From Aphrophora alni (Eukaryota > Arthropoda > Insecta > Hemiptera > Aphrophoridae), in the NCBI GenBank assembly GCA_963513935.1, contig OY740768.1, forward strand, positions 77,724,877-77,788,876: a stretch of DNA of 64,000 bases, in the 5' to 3' direction. Both the position numbers and the translations under genes were made by a program. Under the pieces are notes generated by a model. The model was not told the origin of the DNA. It saw nothing but the letters and a program-made list of their open reading frames with translations, and did no database searches. This document shows positions 1-12,089 of the stretch, piece by piece (the first letter of the stretch is position 1; each line of letters begins with the position of its first letter).

Positions 1-335
1 TAATGCAAGTTGGCAAGGCGCCATTTTTACGAGTAAAACACACCAAACTTTACCAATTAATTAAATATTTTTATAGCGTTTTATGAACTTTTGATTATAT
101 GTATATGCATCTACGAAACGTCAGCTTTACAATGGTATAACATTTATTTCGTTAGGATGGTTTTAAGTAACCCTAATGACGAGTTGCAATATCATAGTTT
201 TTTACTTTGAGTCTGTTACAAGCGTGGCTTTCCTCGTCATTTTGTATTGCAGTCATTTGTATTGCAACAGTAGGTTTACCATTTACGACCTAAAACTCAT
301 ATTATATCATTCACATAAAATATGTTTTGTTACAG
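1..335. other. left flank, no gene seen
   Basis: AT-rich sequence with no recognisable coding content. It ends in a plausible splice acceptor (pyrimidine-rich tract then TACAG at 331-335) leading into the PIF/Harbinger transposase remnant, so the right part may be the intron of that transposase. Confidence 0.4.
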
Positions 336-1143
336 ATACCAAAAATACCTGAGGAATGGTTGAATGTAGCCAAACAATATGAAGATTATGGATTTTCCTC
401 ATTACCTAGGTGCCATAGATTAAAGACACGTCGTTATACAAGTACCGGCTAACTCAGGAAGCGAGTTTTTTAAATTTATGTTGCTTTGGTAAGATGGTCA
501 TTACAATTTCTTGTATGTCGATATTGGTTGTCTGGGTTGGATTTCTGATGGTGACATATTTTTAAATAATTCTTTTCATAAGAAATTAGATAATATTTTT
601 TTTTAAATTACTGCAAGCGGAACCTTTGATGGATGGCAGACATTCAGGAGATTCCTTATTATTATTTTGTTATTTTAGACGTTGCTTATGCTTTGACAGA
701 TACTTTAATGAAACCCTTTTGGGGAATGTTTCCCAAAGAATCATTGCAAAGGATTTATAATTATAGAATATGTCGCGGTCGACGAACTGTTGAAAATATC
801 ATTGGTATTGCGAATTTCAGAGTGCTTCGTAAACCAATGTTGCTAAAACCTGAGAAAGTTCAACTCATTGTATTGACAGTAGTTTATTTACATAATTTCC
901 TAAAAGAAAGTTTCTATTTCTTTTACCTCATATACACCAACAGGAACAGTCGACACATAGATTGAAGGTAAGCTCATTAGAGGAGCATATACATCTTTGG
1001 CTAATGCAATGCTTTCTGTTTCTTTACTTCCTTTGAGAAACATTCCCAATAGGTCATGTATACACGCTAAAGCAATTAGACATGAATTGGCGGATTTTCT
1101 TCAAAATGAAGGTAAAGTTTTGTGGGAAGACAAATATGCATAA
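336..1143 (+). pseudogene. PIF/Harbinger transposase remnant (DDE_Tnp_4 type)
   Basis: Decayed transposase of the PIF/Harbinger superfamily, a DDE nuclease that cuts and pastes DNA. The sequence opens after a TACAG acceptor with IPKIPEEWLNVAK. The first catalytic region survives as LGAID but its next codon is a stop. GWISDGDIF follows in a shifted frame. The longest open piece (633-965) carries the second aspartate context (ILDVAYAL..LMKPF) and the third, glutamate, context (RTVENIIGI) followed by FRVLRKPM and VVYLHNFL. The typical C-terminal end, KVLWEDKYA and a TAA, is at 1141-1143. Several frameshifts and stops separate these blocks, so no active protein is made. Family assignment is from motif order and spacing seen in the sequence. 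Confidence 0.85.
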
Positions 1144-1420
1144 AAAGAGGACTAGGCTTCTTACAGTGTTTAATATTACTACAACTTCGTTTTGTCCCAG
1201 AGGGGAAGCAGACTCTTAAATGCGTACCAACTGCTTACATATAGATCCGAGCGCCCTGCAATGAAAAGTATACACCATTGTGAAGACTTTGCTGAAATAC
1301 GAACGTAGTTATAAACATTGTAAAAATTGTTGAAATATGTTCATATAATATTCATTTTACTATTCTATTTACTCAAAGTAGAATCATATACTGTAAAATA
1401 TTAAAACATATGATTCTTAC

Positions 1421-1598
1421 CTGATCCTGTAACACTAGTCTTTTTCATTTTAATTAACCTTTTCCCGCCTCAACGACGACAAAAGGTTACTAAGTTTTCT
1501 TCTACACTCAACCGCCGTAGTTTTAAAAAGTCTTCAATTTCATCCCAAGTATAATTTTCTTTATTTTGTTGTAGTGATTGAGATGTTTTGGATCCCAT
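1421..1598 (-). pseudogene. Myb/SANT-like DNA-binding ORF remnant, converging on the transposase
   Basis: On the minus strand an ATG at 1598 opens a short reading frame with YTWDEIEDFLKLRR, which resembles the first helix of the Myb/SANT-like domain that PIF/Harbinger elements encode as a second protein. One in-frame stop and an apparent internal deletion follow. The piece ends in KKTSVTGSG, like the lysine/glycine end of that domain, directly at a splice donor (GTAAGAATC read on the minus strand, 1412-1420). Lying about 280 bases beyond the transposase stop and pointing towards it fits the two-gene layout of Harbinger elements. The homology is weak and could be fortuitous. Confidence 0.4.
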
Positions 1599-1698
1599 AA
1601 TATTTAGTTTATTGTACGATATACATTAATGAAATGCAGCGTAACTTCATCAGTCTACTCCATGTTGCCCACTGGTTCTGGTCCTGGTCACGCAGTCC

Positions 1699-1873
1699 TG
1701 TCCGGACATGCAACGAGCAACATTCTTTTGATTGACGCTGAGAAGCCGACAAGCCGCGGAAAGCCACGATGTACTGCCTTAACCTTTCGATGTTGCGCTG
1801 TTAGGTTGCAGTGTCCCTTTAAATTTATCACGCGACGACGTTGCATTACGGTAACTTGTTGCATGTCTGGACA
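1699..1873. repeat. inverted repeat, 23-base arms
   Basis: Arms at 1699-1721 and 1851-1873 are reverse complements with about four mismatches (core TGTCC-GACATGCAAC-AG). They enclose about 130 bases of relatively GC-rich DNA. This may be an end of the Harbinger element or a separate small foldback element. Confidence 0.5.
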
Positions 1874-2079
1874 AGGCTTAAGGCTATGGTAAAGAGTCGT
1901 ATCTGATCTACCGTAGATACTTTACTTACTAGTATTTTGAACTTACAACAAACACCCTTAGCAATACATAGTAAATGTGTAGGTAGGACAATAAATTTAG
2001 TTTAAAAAAACAACTTTTAGTGCACATCATATTAATAAAATGCTAAGTCGGTCCGTTTGATTTTTTAACTCGAAAACTG

Positions 2080-2363
2080 TATAGGCTAGGAACTTGAAAC
2101 ATTGCACAATCATAGACCTTAGTGAGAAACTGCTAAAACCGAAGTTTCAAGTATATAAGTTACTTGGTTCCTGAAGTTTCAGAAATCTCCATATTGAAAC
2201 TATTTCAATGTATAAGCTAGGTACTTGAAATTTTGTACCGTCATTTATACACCTTAGTGAGAAACTGCTAAAACCAAAGTTTCAAATATATAAGTCAAGC
2301 GGTTCCTGAGATATAGGTTCCTGAATTGTCAGAAATCTCCATATTGAATCTATTTCGATATAT
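2080..2363. repeat. direct tandem repeat, about 131 bp x 2
   Basis: Two adjacent copies share blocks such as TTAGTGAGAAACTGCTAAAA and CAGAAATCTCCATATTGAA, with scattered substitutions and a small insertion in the second copy. No coding potential. Confidence 0.8.
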
Positions 2364-2618
2364 AAAAAGTATACAAATAATTGTAAATAAAAAACAAATG
2401 TATCAGCTGTTGGAAATTAAATACATTTAAGTGTGTTTAAACCTAGCCATTTTAAGACATTATGATTATTTTATCTTTAGACTGTAAATGTTAACAAGTT
2501 TTACTTCATTTTACATTATATTTCTTTTTTGTTTTGTGCAAGATCTTATTTTACGGGGTTGTCTTGAGATTGTTTACGTATTGTTTGATGCCTTTACATC
2601 TCAGTCTTACAGTAATAG

Positions 2619-3239
2619 GTTAAAGACTGTGATCTTATCAATAACGAAGTCATGGAACTACTTCCTGGAGAAGAAAAATTGTACCTTAGTTTTGACAAGG
2701 ATATCAGTGACGGTACAGAACAACTTAAGTATCCAACAGAGTTATTAAATACACTTCAAATTAGCGGTCTTTCAAGATATAAATTGGTGCTTAAGCAAAG
2801 TGCTTTGGTTATGTTGATTCGAAATTTGGATGCGAGTCGTGGACTTATTAATGGAAAACGTTTGAGAGTTGAGATCATGCGTCAGAACCTTATTGATTGT
2901 ACGATTTTAAATGGAGCTCCAGCAGGTGAACGAGTTCTTATTTCAAGAATAAAACTTTCTCCCTCAGACTCTTCTATCCCAATAATTTTCTCACGTACTC
3001 AGTTTCCACTGATTTTGGCTTTTTCTTTGACCATCAACAAATCACAAGGTCAATCTTTGTCACTCATCACACTAATTTTGCCTCGCCCTGTCTTCTCCCA
3101 TGGTCAGCTTTATGTAGCTCTCAGTCGATTTCGTTCGTTTTCAGGAGTAAAAATATTTGTTCATTCAATTGAAGGACAGTCAATTACAGCTGATGGTGAA
3201 ATAATCACACGGAACGTCATTTTTAGAGAAGTATTATGA
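2619..3239 (+). pseudogene. Helitron helicase C-terminal fragment
   Basis: A frame opens at 2619 after a stop, and about 205 residues match the end of the Pif1-like helicase of Helitron rolling-circle transposons. Visible blocks in order are LLPGEEKLYLSFD, YPTELLNTLQISGL, a VMLIRNLD block with GLINGKRL, GERVLISRI, FPLILAFSLTINKSQGQSL (helicase motif V region) and FSHGQLYVALSR (motif VI with its arginine). The stop at 3237-3239 follows soon after motif VI, as in Helitrons. The Rep domain and helicase motifs I to IV are absent, so this is a 5'-truncated copy, yet its frame is unbroken over 200 codons. Whether any Met-initiated protein (first ATG 2652) is expressed is unknown. An older domesticated Pif1 gene is unlikely given the truncation. 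Confidence 0.85.
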
Positions 3240-5160
3240 GTATTAATAATTATGATATTATAATGTTTTAGTATTTACTATTTAGCAGTTAAAGTCTCAA
3301 TGAAAAACTTGGGGAAAAAACTCAACTGTCTCAACTTGCCAAAAAAGTGTAGTGATGCAATTTATGGACTTGGTACTTTGGTACTACTGTGAGAGTTGTG
3401 CTTGTATGGTAGTGTACTGTGTACTGTGTAGCTCCAGGACTCCAGGCCATGTTGCAAGATTGAAGATTGTGAATGTTATTTTGTTGTGATTGTGACTGTT
3501 GTGATTGTGAGTTGTAGTGTTGTAGTGCCTAGTGCTGCAGCATTTGTGTACAAAACTATGATATCTTGCTGACGGAAATTCTTGAATGATGTTGGAAGAC
3601 GGTGTTTGTCAAGTTAATTAAATAAAAAACTTGTTCTAAAAATGTGATAATACCTGATACTGGTGAGAATGAAGTGCAATAAATTTTTATTTATAGATAA
3701 ATAACTTACCTGCAATTTTTCTTAACATTCTGCTTCTTATATTGGGACCACTTTTAATCTGATCAAATTATTTCCAAATTGTTGCCATTTTTTTAAAAAA
3801 ATGATGTTATTTCCTTAATTGTTTAGCGCCCTAATTTTGATATATTTTTTTCGTTATTTTTGTACTACATACATACTTCAAGCATTTTTTTTTGTGAGCA
3901 AAAATGTTTTTCATGGAAAAAAACAATTTCAAATGTTCTAGGTTAAGGTCCATTAAGGGAATTAATTACATGTTAAAATAGTTTTGTAGGCGAATTGTTT
4001 TTACCTTACAAGGTCAAGTAAAGTAGCTATATATTTCATAATTTTAAGTAAAATTTATCGATGTTTTGTATTTCGTGTGGAAAATAGTTCTGTTTTAAGA
4101 ACTGTCAAACTACTTATCATTTAGTATCAATTATGTCATATAATAAGTGTGAACTGCTCTTATATTGTTACCTAACCAGACCTAGTTAAAGAACTACAGG
4201 TCAAGGAAGTATATATAGCATATATATATATACCTATAGTTTTTTTACTAGGTCTGGGTTTCAGAGACATCGAATGTTATATCATTGAACCGTAGTAATA
4301 TCAATGTGTAGAATTTAATGAAATGTGTATGGGCCCCCACGAGTGAATTCAATATGGCTACTGAATTGAATATGTTACAAATTTGTCAATTTCATAGATT
4401 GTTAAGTAAATAATGAATTGTGAAAGATAAAAAACCATGCTTTGTTAATTACATTCTACTTGATTAAAAAAATGCTATTTTGAAGCTCGGAATTACTGAG
4501 ATTTTGCATTTAAATCGATCTGACAACTTCTCTCTATATTTACCCTTACTTCTTAAGTATAAATAATTTTTTAATTGCGGAGGTCACTTTTTTTCATTGA
4601 AAAATTACAATTGATAGGTTTATAGGTTATACATAATGGCAAGATATAATAGCAATGAGATATTGATAATAGCATATGGTTTGACACATGCGCACTAATA
4701 ACCTTCCTTCTTAGGAATAAATTATGTTTACCTTTCGCAGCGTAAATTAATTAAACATTAATTGATATTTAAATATTCTTTTAATTGTATATTCGAGGAG
4801 CAATGTTTTTCCAATCCACCACAGTAAAAACCACAGTAATTCCACCTCTATAACCAGGAAGTTACTGCCCCATTTCTCTCACTAATGAGTGTTGCAAACT
4901 GGTCAATCTGTGCCTTGTTTTGGTACCATGAAAGTAACTGGATGCTTGTAATGTGTTCGATATCTGAATCAAAGTAAATTATTAAAAATGGAACCGCAGG
5001 CATTTAAAGGTTATCAGCAACAATCAGCTGTGTACAAATTTTCTTGTGTTGATTTAGCAAGTTGTCTCGGGTGGAAATGCATGTTCTACAGACAACCATA
5101 GTGCAGTGTTTGGTTTTAATAAATCTCTTTTAAATGTTTGAAGCATATTGGTAGAATTCC
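3240..5160. other. non-coding DNA
   Basis: No gene seen. The segment 3370-3545 is enriched in TGT/GTA/GTG words (purine-pyrimidine alternation). The hairpin at 4174-4260 is annotated separately. Confidence 0.5.
4174..4260. repeat. imperfect hairpin, 27/28-base arms
   Basis: Left arm 4174-4200 and right arm 4233-4260 pair over nearly their whole length (shared core AGACCTAGT / ACTAGGTCT), leaving a 32-base loop of mostly AT alternation. The size resembles a small foldback element or a small-RNA precursor. No evidence of expression can be read from the sequence. Confidence 0.6.
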
Positions 5161-5169
5161 TTCTTTTTT

Positions 5170-5361
<192 letters not shown>

Positions 5362-5869
5362 GTTGTTAATATTAATATTCTTTTCTTTCCTTAAGATAAA
5401 TTTTTTAATAGATTCATGTCAGCAAAATGGAGTCAAATATAAGTAGCTACATGTTTCACAATAAGCCACCTTTAAATAATTAATATTTAGTTAAGTCAAT
5501 TACTTCAAAATCGGAAATCTGACATTGGCCCTTTGGGTCTAGTTAACGAAAATACAGACCACTTGTAGAAAATTAATAAAGTTAAGGCAACAATATAATT
5601 TTAGTTCACACATTTCTGTTAAAACCTTTAAACACTATCAACTGCAATATAATAAATTAATTTATTCAACTATGTGTTCCTTATAATTTAAAAACCCTAA
5701 ACATATCAAGCTACAAATATTTAATTAAATAATTGTTTTAATTTTGATAAATCAAATATTCCATAATCAAGCTACAAATATCAAACTAAATATTTAATTA
5801 CTATTGTTTTATTTTCGACAAATCAAAGATTCCATAATTTACCTATCAGTTGATTTTGCGTAGTGCATA
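5362..5869. other. non-coding DNA
   Basis: AT-rich, with two near copies of ATCAAGCTACAAATAT about 60 bases apart (5706 and 5767). The last eight bases (AGTGCATA, 5862-5869) are the probable left target duplication of the following element. Confidence 0.4.
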
Positions 5870-6401
5870 TAGGGTTGCCAGATGGTGAATTTCAAAAGCT
5901 GGACATTTTATCATGAAAAAGCCGGACATTTGGGGGAAAAACCGGACACCCAACACAAAATTTAATTGCACGGACACACTTTCACATACTCTGACTTCCG
6001 AATTAGGCTGAGAATTGAACGAAGAGGATTTGTATTTTCATTTTAATATTTCAGTTATTGTAAGAGTTGAGCAAATACCAGGACATTCCAAACAAAGATA
6101 AGGAAAGTACGAAATTAGAGTGACAGTGACGGGACCGGGATTTCGGCCCGGAATTTCCGGGAAGTAGGAAGTCAATGCATGTTGTTAGTCGGGGCCCGGC
6201 CTGGGGGTGAGGAATGTCGCTGTCAACATTTATACACTCAGAAAAAATCAATGGCATTTGCTATAAGTATACAGGCAGTAAATATTTTCAGTAAATAATT
6301 TTAGCCATCTAAAAGGAAAAAGCCGGACTTTTCTCGAAATTTTAACAAGTCCGACCGGACACTTGGAAGATGAGTAAAAAGCCGGACATCTGGCAACCCT
6401 A
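5870..6401. mobile_element. non-autonomous hAT-type TIR element (MITE), 532 bp
   Basis: The ends are perfect inverted repeats of 15 bases (TAGGGTTGCCAGATG and its complement). Subterminal GCCGGAC words are repeated in both halves (direct and inverted), as is common for transposase-binding regions. The flanking octamers AGTGCATA (5862-5869) and AATGGATA (6402-6409) match at 6 of 8 positions, consistent with the 8-bp target duplication of hAT elements. An alternative reading, a TA duplication around GGGTTGCC ends, cannot be excluded because the outer TA is palindromic. There is no transposase; a 68-codon minus-strand frame inside looks accidental. Confidence 0.75.
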
Positions 6402-6811
6402 AATGGATATTCTTATCTGCAGGACAACTTTAATAAAAAGATAGACCTACCTTTGGGAACCTTCTGTGTGTTTATGTTTACTCACGTAACACAGCAACAG
6501 CTATGTTATTCAAATGAAATTGAAAATAATGGAAATTGTAGGCCTATACGTTTAATAATTTATTTTTATTTTTTAAAATTATAATTTAATATAAAACTTA
6601 TTCAGACCAAGTCTCTTTAAATAATACAACTCATTGATAGTCATTCCTTTAAATCATTTATCGCCTATTCATGGTGATATATATGGACAATAATAAGGCC
6701 TGCATTGTCAAATTAATTAAATCATTTGGTTCGTTCAAAACAATTGTTTTGTCTAGTTCTTTATTATTTTGAATTATTACAAGTTATACATACAGCTTGG
6801 TAATAATATCA
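6402..6811. other. non-coding DNA
   Basis: No gene or repeat recognised between the two TIR elements. Confidence 0.4.
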
Positions 6812-7239
6812 GTACTTACGTATTATACAGACTAGTGAAATAGATTAGGTTAGGTCAGGTTATTATAGTTAAATAACCAATTTAATACTTAAGTACCAGT
6901 CTTAGTATAAAGATTAGACAAACTTTGAGGTTTAACATTTTATTTATCAAAAATTTCACAAAAAGATGATTTTTTTTAACAGCAGCATGAATTTTGGGAT
7001 GTGAATCAGTACCGTCTCGAAACGATCGCAACTCTCTTTTCACTGCCAGCTGCCAAAAGAATTCAGACAAATATGTATCAAAATGATGTCAAGCAGTGCC
7101 ACGATTTTTTTCATTTCTCCATTTTTCAAAACCCCACATTTTCTCTATCCCACAACAATATTATGGAAAGTTAGACATTTAACTATAATAACCTGGCCTA
7201 ACCTACTATATTTCACTGGTCCGCATAATACGTAAGTAC
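6812..7239. mobile_element. TIR element (MITE) with about 63-bp inverted repeats, 428 bp
   Basis: Both ends read GTACTTACGTATTAT inward and remain alignable for about 63 bases with roughly seven mismatches, including AGGTTATTATAGTTAAAT on the inner side. If the TA at the second and third base of each end is the target duplication, it would be a Tc1/mariner-type element with ends CTTACG. That assignment is uncertain. The inside has no transposase; the minus-strand frame 6882-7070 is not recognisable. Confidence 0.7.
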
Positions 7240-7777
7240 CATAATTTATATTTTCAAAATAGATGTTTATAATATTTTATACCCTTGGTCATAATTTGAA
7301 TTATCAATACCGTGTGTCAAGTTACAAACAGATTGACAATTGTTTATTGCAATTTTTTCGTATATTTCATATATTGGCCTACAAATTCCTAACTTTGTTA
7401 TCAAAGTTTTTGTATAAAGTTACATACAACTTCATAGAAGCCTAATTAATTACCATTATTTCTATTGTTAAAAGCTAAATTAAGAGTATTTTCACCATAG
7501 CCAGTAATGGCTACTTGTGGCTTACTTGTGATATTCAAGTAATTAAACCATAATTTCTTGCTACATAGGCCTACAGCTTGAAATTTTTTAGTTTTAAGTA
7601 ATGATCTGTATCATATCTTGGAGAGGAACTTACAAATCAAACTTAATGGTAATATTTGCTTAATTTATTATTATTCTTTTTGTCATGGATTGTTTGTGGT
7701 GATATTAAAAAAAGGAGGACAAAATGTCGACATCTTATACTACAAAAACTTGATGTGCCTACTACACCATTATTTGA
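7240..7777. other. non-coding DNA
   Basis: No gene recognised; the short open frames have no recognisable domains. Confidence 0.4.
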
Positions 7778-7992
7778 ACAAGAATCAGTCTATATACAGT
7801 TGCCAACATTAGAAAGAATAACATTTTTCTTAAACCAGCATTGTCGAGCACTTTGATCTTCACTTACATTACAGATATCCAGGTTAACAAGAATCAGTCA
7901 ATAGCCTATACAGTTGCTAACATTAGAAAGAATAATATCTTTCTTAAACCAGCATTGTTGAGTACTTGAATCTTCACTTCCACTACAGATTT
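7778..7992. repeat. direct tandem duplication, about 110 bp x 2
   Basis: Copies start at about 7778 and 7888. They share AACATTAGAAAGAATAA, TCTTAAACCAGCATTGT and a common end (CTTCACTT..ACTACAGAT). Divergence is about 10 percent by eye. Confidence 0.8.
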
Positions 7993-8079
7993 ACATTAAT
8001 AAAATTTTTTTTATCTAATAAAGTTTTATATACACATTTTTTAAAAATAAATATTTTATTTATTTTTAAATATTACAAA

Positions 8080-8123
<44 letters not shown>

Positions 8124-9389
8124 TACTATGGGTCTTAGTTATTCATTTCAATATATTTGCATAAATTTTACTTTATCATTATTTACATTAGCTTATTTAA
8201 TTAACATATCTATTTAGTATTATTTATAAAAGTTCAGTTTTTTATTGTCCTTAGTTAAATTTAAGTCCTTGGTTATTTTAATTTAGACATAGACTAACTA
8301 GTCCCTTTATAAATTCAAGTGAGTTTCAAAAGTACAATGATGAAATATTTTAGTTTCTTGATGAAACTTAAATTTGGATAGTCAATTTAAATTTGTTAGG
8401 TGTTACCTAGTAGTCAATACAAATTCTATTTCTAACATACTTATCAGTTTTTCTTTCTTTCTTTTCTTCTAACAATTATTGATATTTCACTGCATAAGTT
8501 GCATACTTTATCTCCCAAAATTTAATTTTTATTTTCTTATAGCAGCAAACAGAGAAAATGATGTGCTTTCGATGAGAGCAAGAATGAGAATCCCAATTAA
8601 TTGTTGTCTGACAAAAAGTCTCCTTTCTTTTACTTCTTATCTTAATAGTGATAGATAATAGATAATAGTGTATATCTAGAAAGCTTATTTACATAATGTC
8701 TTAAATTTTACAATTGGAATTTGCAAAATAGAGGCAATAGAGGTCTATAGAGGCAAAACTCAAAATTTGTTGTTTAAAACAACTTTAAAACATATTCTTG
8801 TTTGACTCTATCATGATGGTCAATGACATAAAACAAATGAAAAATTTGGTAGCTTGCTTTGAGAACCGCTTGTGTGGATAATTAAATGATTTGTGTGAAG
8901 TGTGATTTTATTTAAAATGGTATCGTCTCATTTGGACGGCTTTTATGGCATCTACATGGTTATGATTTCTTTCATTTTCTCTTTGTTTGTTTGTGTTCTT
9001 ACTTACATGTTATTTATCTTTGGATCATTACTAGATTATTATTTATTAGAAAGGTCTCTATTACAACTTGACTGGTTTGCCTTAGAACTAGCCTAGGCTC
9101 TTTTATAAAGTTTGGTTTTGTGATGTTATGTTTAATATTTGTTTATTATTATTTCATTAAAACTGGGTTTAAATTAGCTTCTCTCAAGTGTGTTACAAGA
9201 TCTTTTAGTATACAATTTCTATTTTAAACTATTTACATAATAACTAAATAACTACTGAAGACAAAACAAAACCTAATCCTATGTTATACAACATCACAGC
9301 ATGTTAACTAAAATGTCAACACCTCATATCTTTGTTTTCAAGTTCTGAAGACTCACAACAAACTGATAGGCCCTCACAATTTCTTAACA
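7993..9389. other. non-coding DNA with a (TC)n tract
   Basis: A perfect TC dinucleotide run occupies about 8092-8118. Nothing else is recognised. The right part could be the decayed beginning of the BEL/Pao copy that follows. Confidence 0.5.
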
Positions 9390-11690
9390 ACCAAAAGTTC
9401 TCTAGATAAATGCATATTTTGTCATCAGTCTTACAGTAATTATTGTTGCCAAAAGGTCCTAAATCAGATGAAAGCTCAGCAAGATTGGGTGGATAAGAAA
9501 AGTGCCTGTTATAACTGTCAACGTTTCACATTTAACAAATAATTGTTCATCTCAAGATCGCTGAAGTTGCAAATGCAGAACTATCATCATACCTATCTGT
9601 ACAATTCCAATAAACCTAAGACCGGCAAATCTAATGATGCTGGTACTATGGTGTCTTACACATCTCTTTCTTTAACTATCTGTACATGTTCAGTACTACC
9701 TTAGTATTTCACATCATCAGAGCTCTAATAGATACTGGTACACAAACTTGCCTTATCATTGAACAATGTGTAGTGTCTAGCTTTTTCTCAACACAAAACA
9801 GTGACTTCAATAACTGGTTTAGGCTCTACTATTGTTGAAAACAGCAAAGGAATTATGGTCTGCACCATAGCATCTTATTTCAACGTTCATATCAGTTAAA
9901 TTTTTGAGAAATTATTTTCAACTTGTCTGGGACACAACATTGAACATAATTCAGACTTTAGATTAGCTGATCCAAATTTTTCTATCCCATCAAAAATTGA
10001 TCTCTTTAAGATGAATTTCTTAACCATATTTTTAATGGTACTCATAGTAAAAACTTCTAGGTTTTCCGACACCCTTTAACACCATTTTGGATGGGTTCTG
10101 ATGGAAACTGAAACAATCAATTGTCTATAAAAATTAAAAACAATTTTCTTGTTGTTCATAAGTCTTTTTTGGAAAACCACTTTAAACAAATTTTGGGATT
10201 TGAAAGAGCTTCCAGCAGTCACGACTTCAAATCTTTGTGATGAGCAGTGTGAATCCTTGTTTAAAACCAACAATTAACACAACTCTGCTGGTCGTTCACA
10301 AAATTCTCTCGAAAAATTATCATGAATTTATGAAAGAATATAAGACTTTGGATTACATAACACGGATAAATAGATGTGTTATATCTTCTAGCTATATCAT
10401 TCCTCATCATGCTTTACTTGAGTCCAATTCCAGCACTAAACTAAGAGTAGTTTTCAATGTATTTACCAAAACATCTTCAGGTAAATCCCTAAACGATATA
10501 TTTCTTACAAGTCCAAAATTGTAAAGAGACCATACAAAAAATTTTCATTAACTTCAGAACAAACAAGTTGGCCATTACAGCAGACATTTGTAAAATGTGT
10601 AGAAAAATTCTGATTTCTCCTGACCAAAAATATAAACCATTCTCTGCAGAATAGCCTAGGGAAACAGTTCAGACCTATCAACTGAATACAATAAATTATG
10701 AAGTCTACAATGCTTCCATATCTGACAATACATACTCTAGCAATCTGGTCATATCTTCAGCAATTTGGTCATGACTATCTCAGTGTATATCCTATCTCTG
10801 CTCATGTAAATCTCAACAATACTTATGTTATAGGATTAAATAAAGCACTGAAGCTAAAGTATTTATCGAGTCTCAACAAGAAATTTCTGCTGTCACATTA
10901 AATATAATACTTATGTTGATGATGTTACAGGATCTGACATTTTAAATGAATCAATCCGGACTGTCTCTGTTATTAAAGTCTGGTAGCTTCAAGCTCTATA
11001 AATAGCAGGGTCTAGTAACTCTATCAATCTTTTAAAATCTGTTCCAGAGATTTATAGAGAAATTCCACTTAGATTTGACAAGGATTGAACAAGAAGTTAT
11101 CAAGATATTAGATATCGAATTATAAGTCTTTGTTATATAAGTATTTTGTCTTCGTCAATATCAAAAGCATTCTATTCCCAATGGGTTGGCTTTCACATAT
11201 AATTTTATGGGCTAAATATTTATTCAAAAAAATTATAGTCTCTAAAAATAGACGTGGATGAAACGTTGCCCTTACAAACATCAGTGGGAACATTTTATCT
11301 TAAAACTTTCAGCAATACAAGTTCAAATTCCGCATTACACGCCTTTAAATGATGTTAATCTTCAAGTTCATGGTTTCTATTATGGATCTGAACGACGATT
11401 TGCTGCTGTTTTGTATCTTTGATCAAAGGATTGTCATGGACATGTTAAGATTACTTTAATTTTAGTAAAATCAATGGCCGCTCCACCAAATCTCAATCAA
11501 TTGGATGCCTAGAGTTATGTGGTGCTCTCATGCAGGCCAAATTACTTCATCCATTTTTAAAATGGAACTGTGAGCTTATAATGGTACAAATTAATAAAAG
11601 CAAGTCTGCTAAACAAGTAGGGAATACATATAACCTTTCCCAAATTAAAAATTGGGTTGAAAAAATGTAAGAAACCATACAAATACTGGT
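9390..11690 (+). pseudogene. decayed BEL/Pao retrotransposon, gag end to RNase H
   Basis: Fragments of a BEL/Pao polyprotein appear in the expected order but in changing frames. A cysteine motif CIFCHQS with CYNCQ lies at about 9420-9530. The protease core ALIDTGTQTCLI is near 9725, followed by the FRLADPNF block and HFGWVLM (about 10080). The RT N-terminal part (10300-10524) has HEFMKEYKTL, YIIPHHALLE, TKLRVVFNVF and GKSLNDI. RNase H-like traces are VHGFYYGSE and FAAVLYL near 11370-11420 and a LELCGAL block near 11510. Dense stops and frameshifts show a long-dead copy. No LTRs were found, and integrase is not seen. Confidence 0.8.
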
Positions 11691-11940
11691 AGGTTGTAAA
11701 ATATAAGAATTTGTAAAATTAGGCCATTATCAAATAATTTATAATCAGAAAGTTAGACATTTTGAATTCTAATTGTAGCCAAGACAGAGTGTAAATTACG
11801 TGGTAAAATTTTGACCTATATTAAAAAAGATTATGCAAAGTAATAATTCGATATAAAGTGTTTATTTGAATAATTAAAATTGTTACAAATCATTTTTGGA
11901 ATTAAAATATAGCTAAAAAGTTAAAACACTCAAAATAATT

Positions 11941-12089
11941 TCACGACATAACGAACTCGTTGCCTTGACAACGGATTCACCGGCCAATAAGAATGGACGG
12001 CTCAAATCAATGCAGTTGTAGCCGGCAAGCTTGAAAATACCGTAGCGTCCTTTTTGGGAACTGCTGAGAGAAACGCTGTTTTGAAAGGA
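11941..12089 (+). promoter_or_regulatory. candidate promoter and first (untranslated) exon of the 13.2-kb gene
   Basis: This short stretch is GC-richer than its surroundings. It contains a palindrome CGTTGCCTTGACAACG (about 11959), a CCAAT box in CCGGCCAATAAG (11981-11990) and, after about 100 bases, a good splice donor AAAGGA|GTAAGA with the intron starting at 12090. The next good acceptor is TTTAATTTCAG at 13180, just before the large exon. The link is inferred; transcript ends cannot be seen. Confidence 0.35.
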
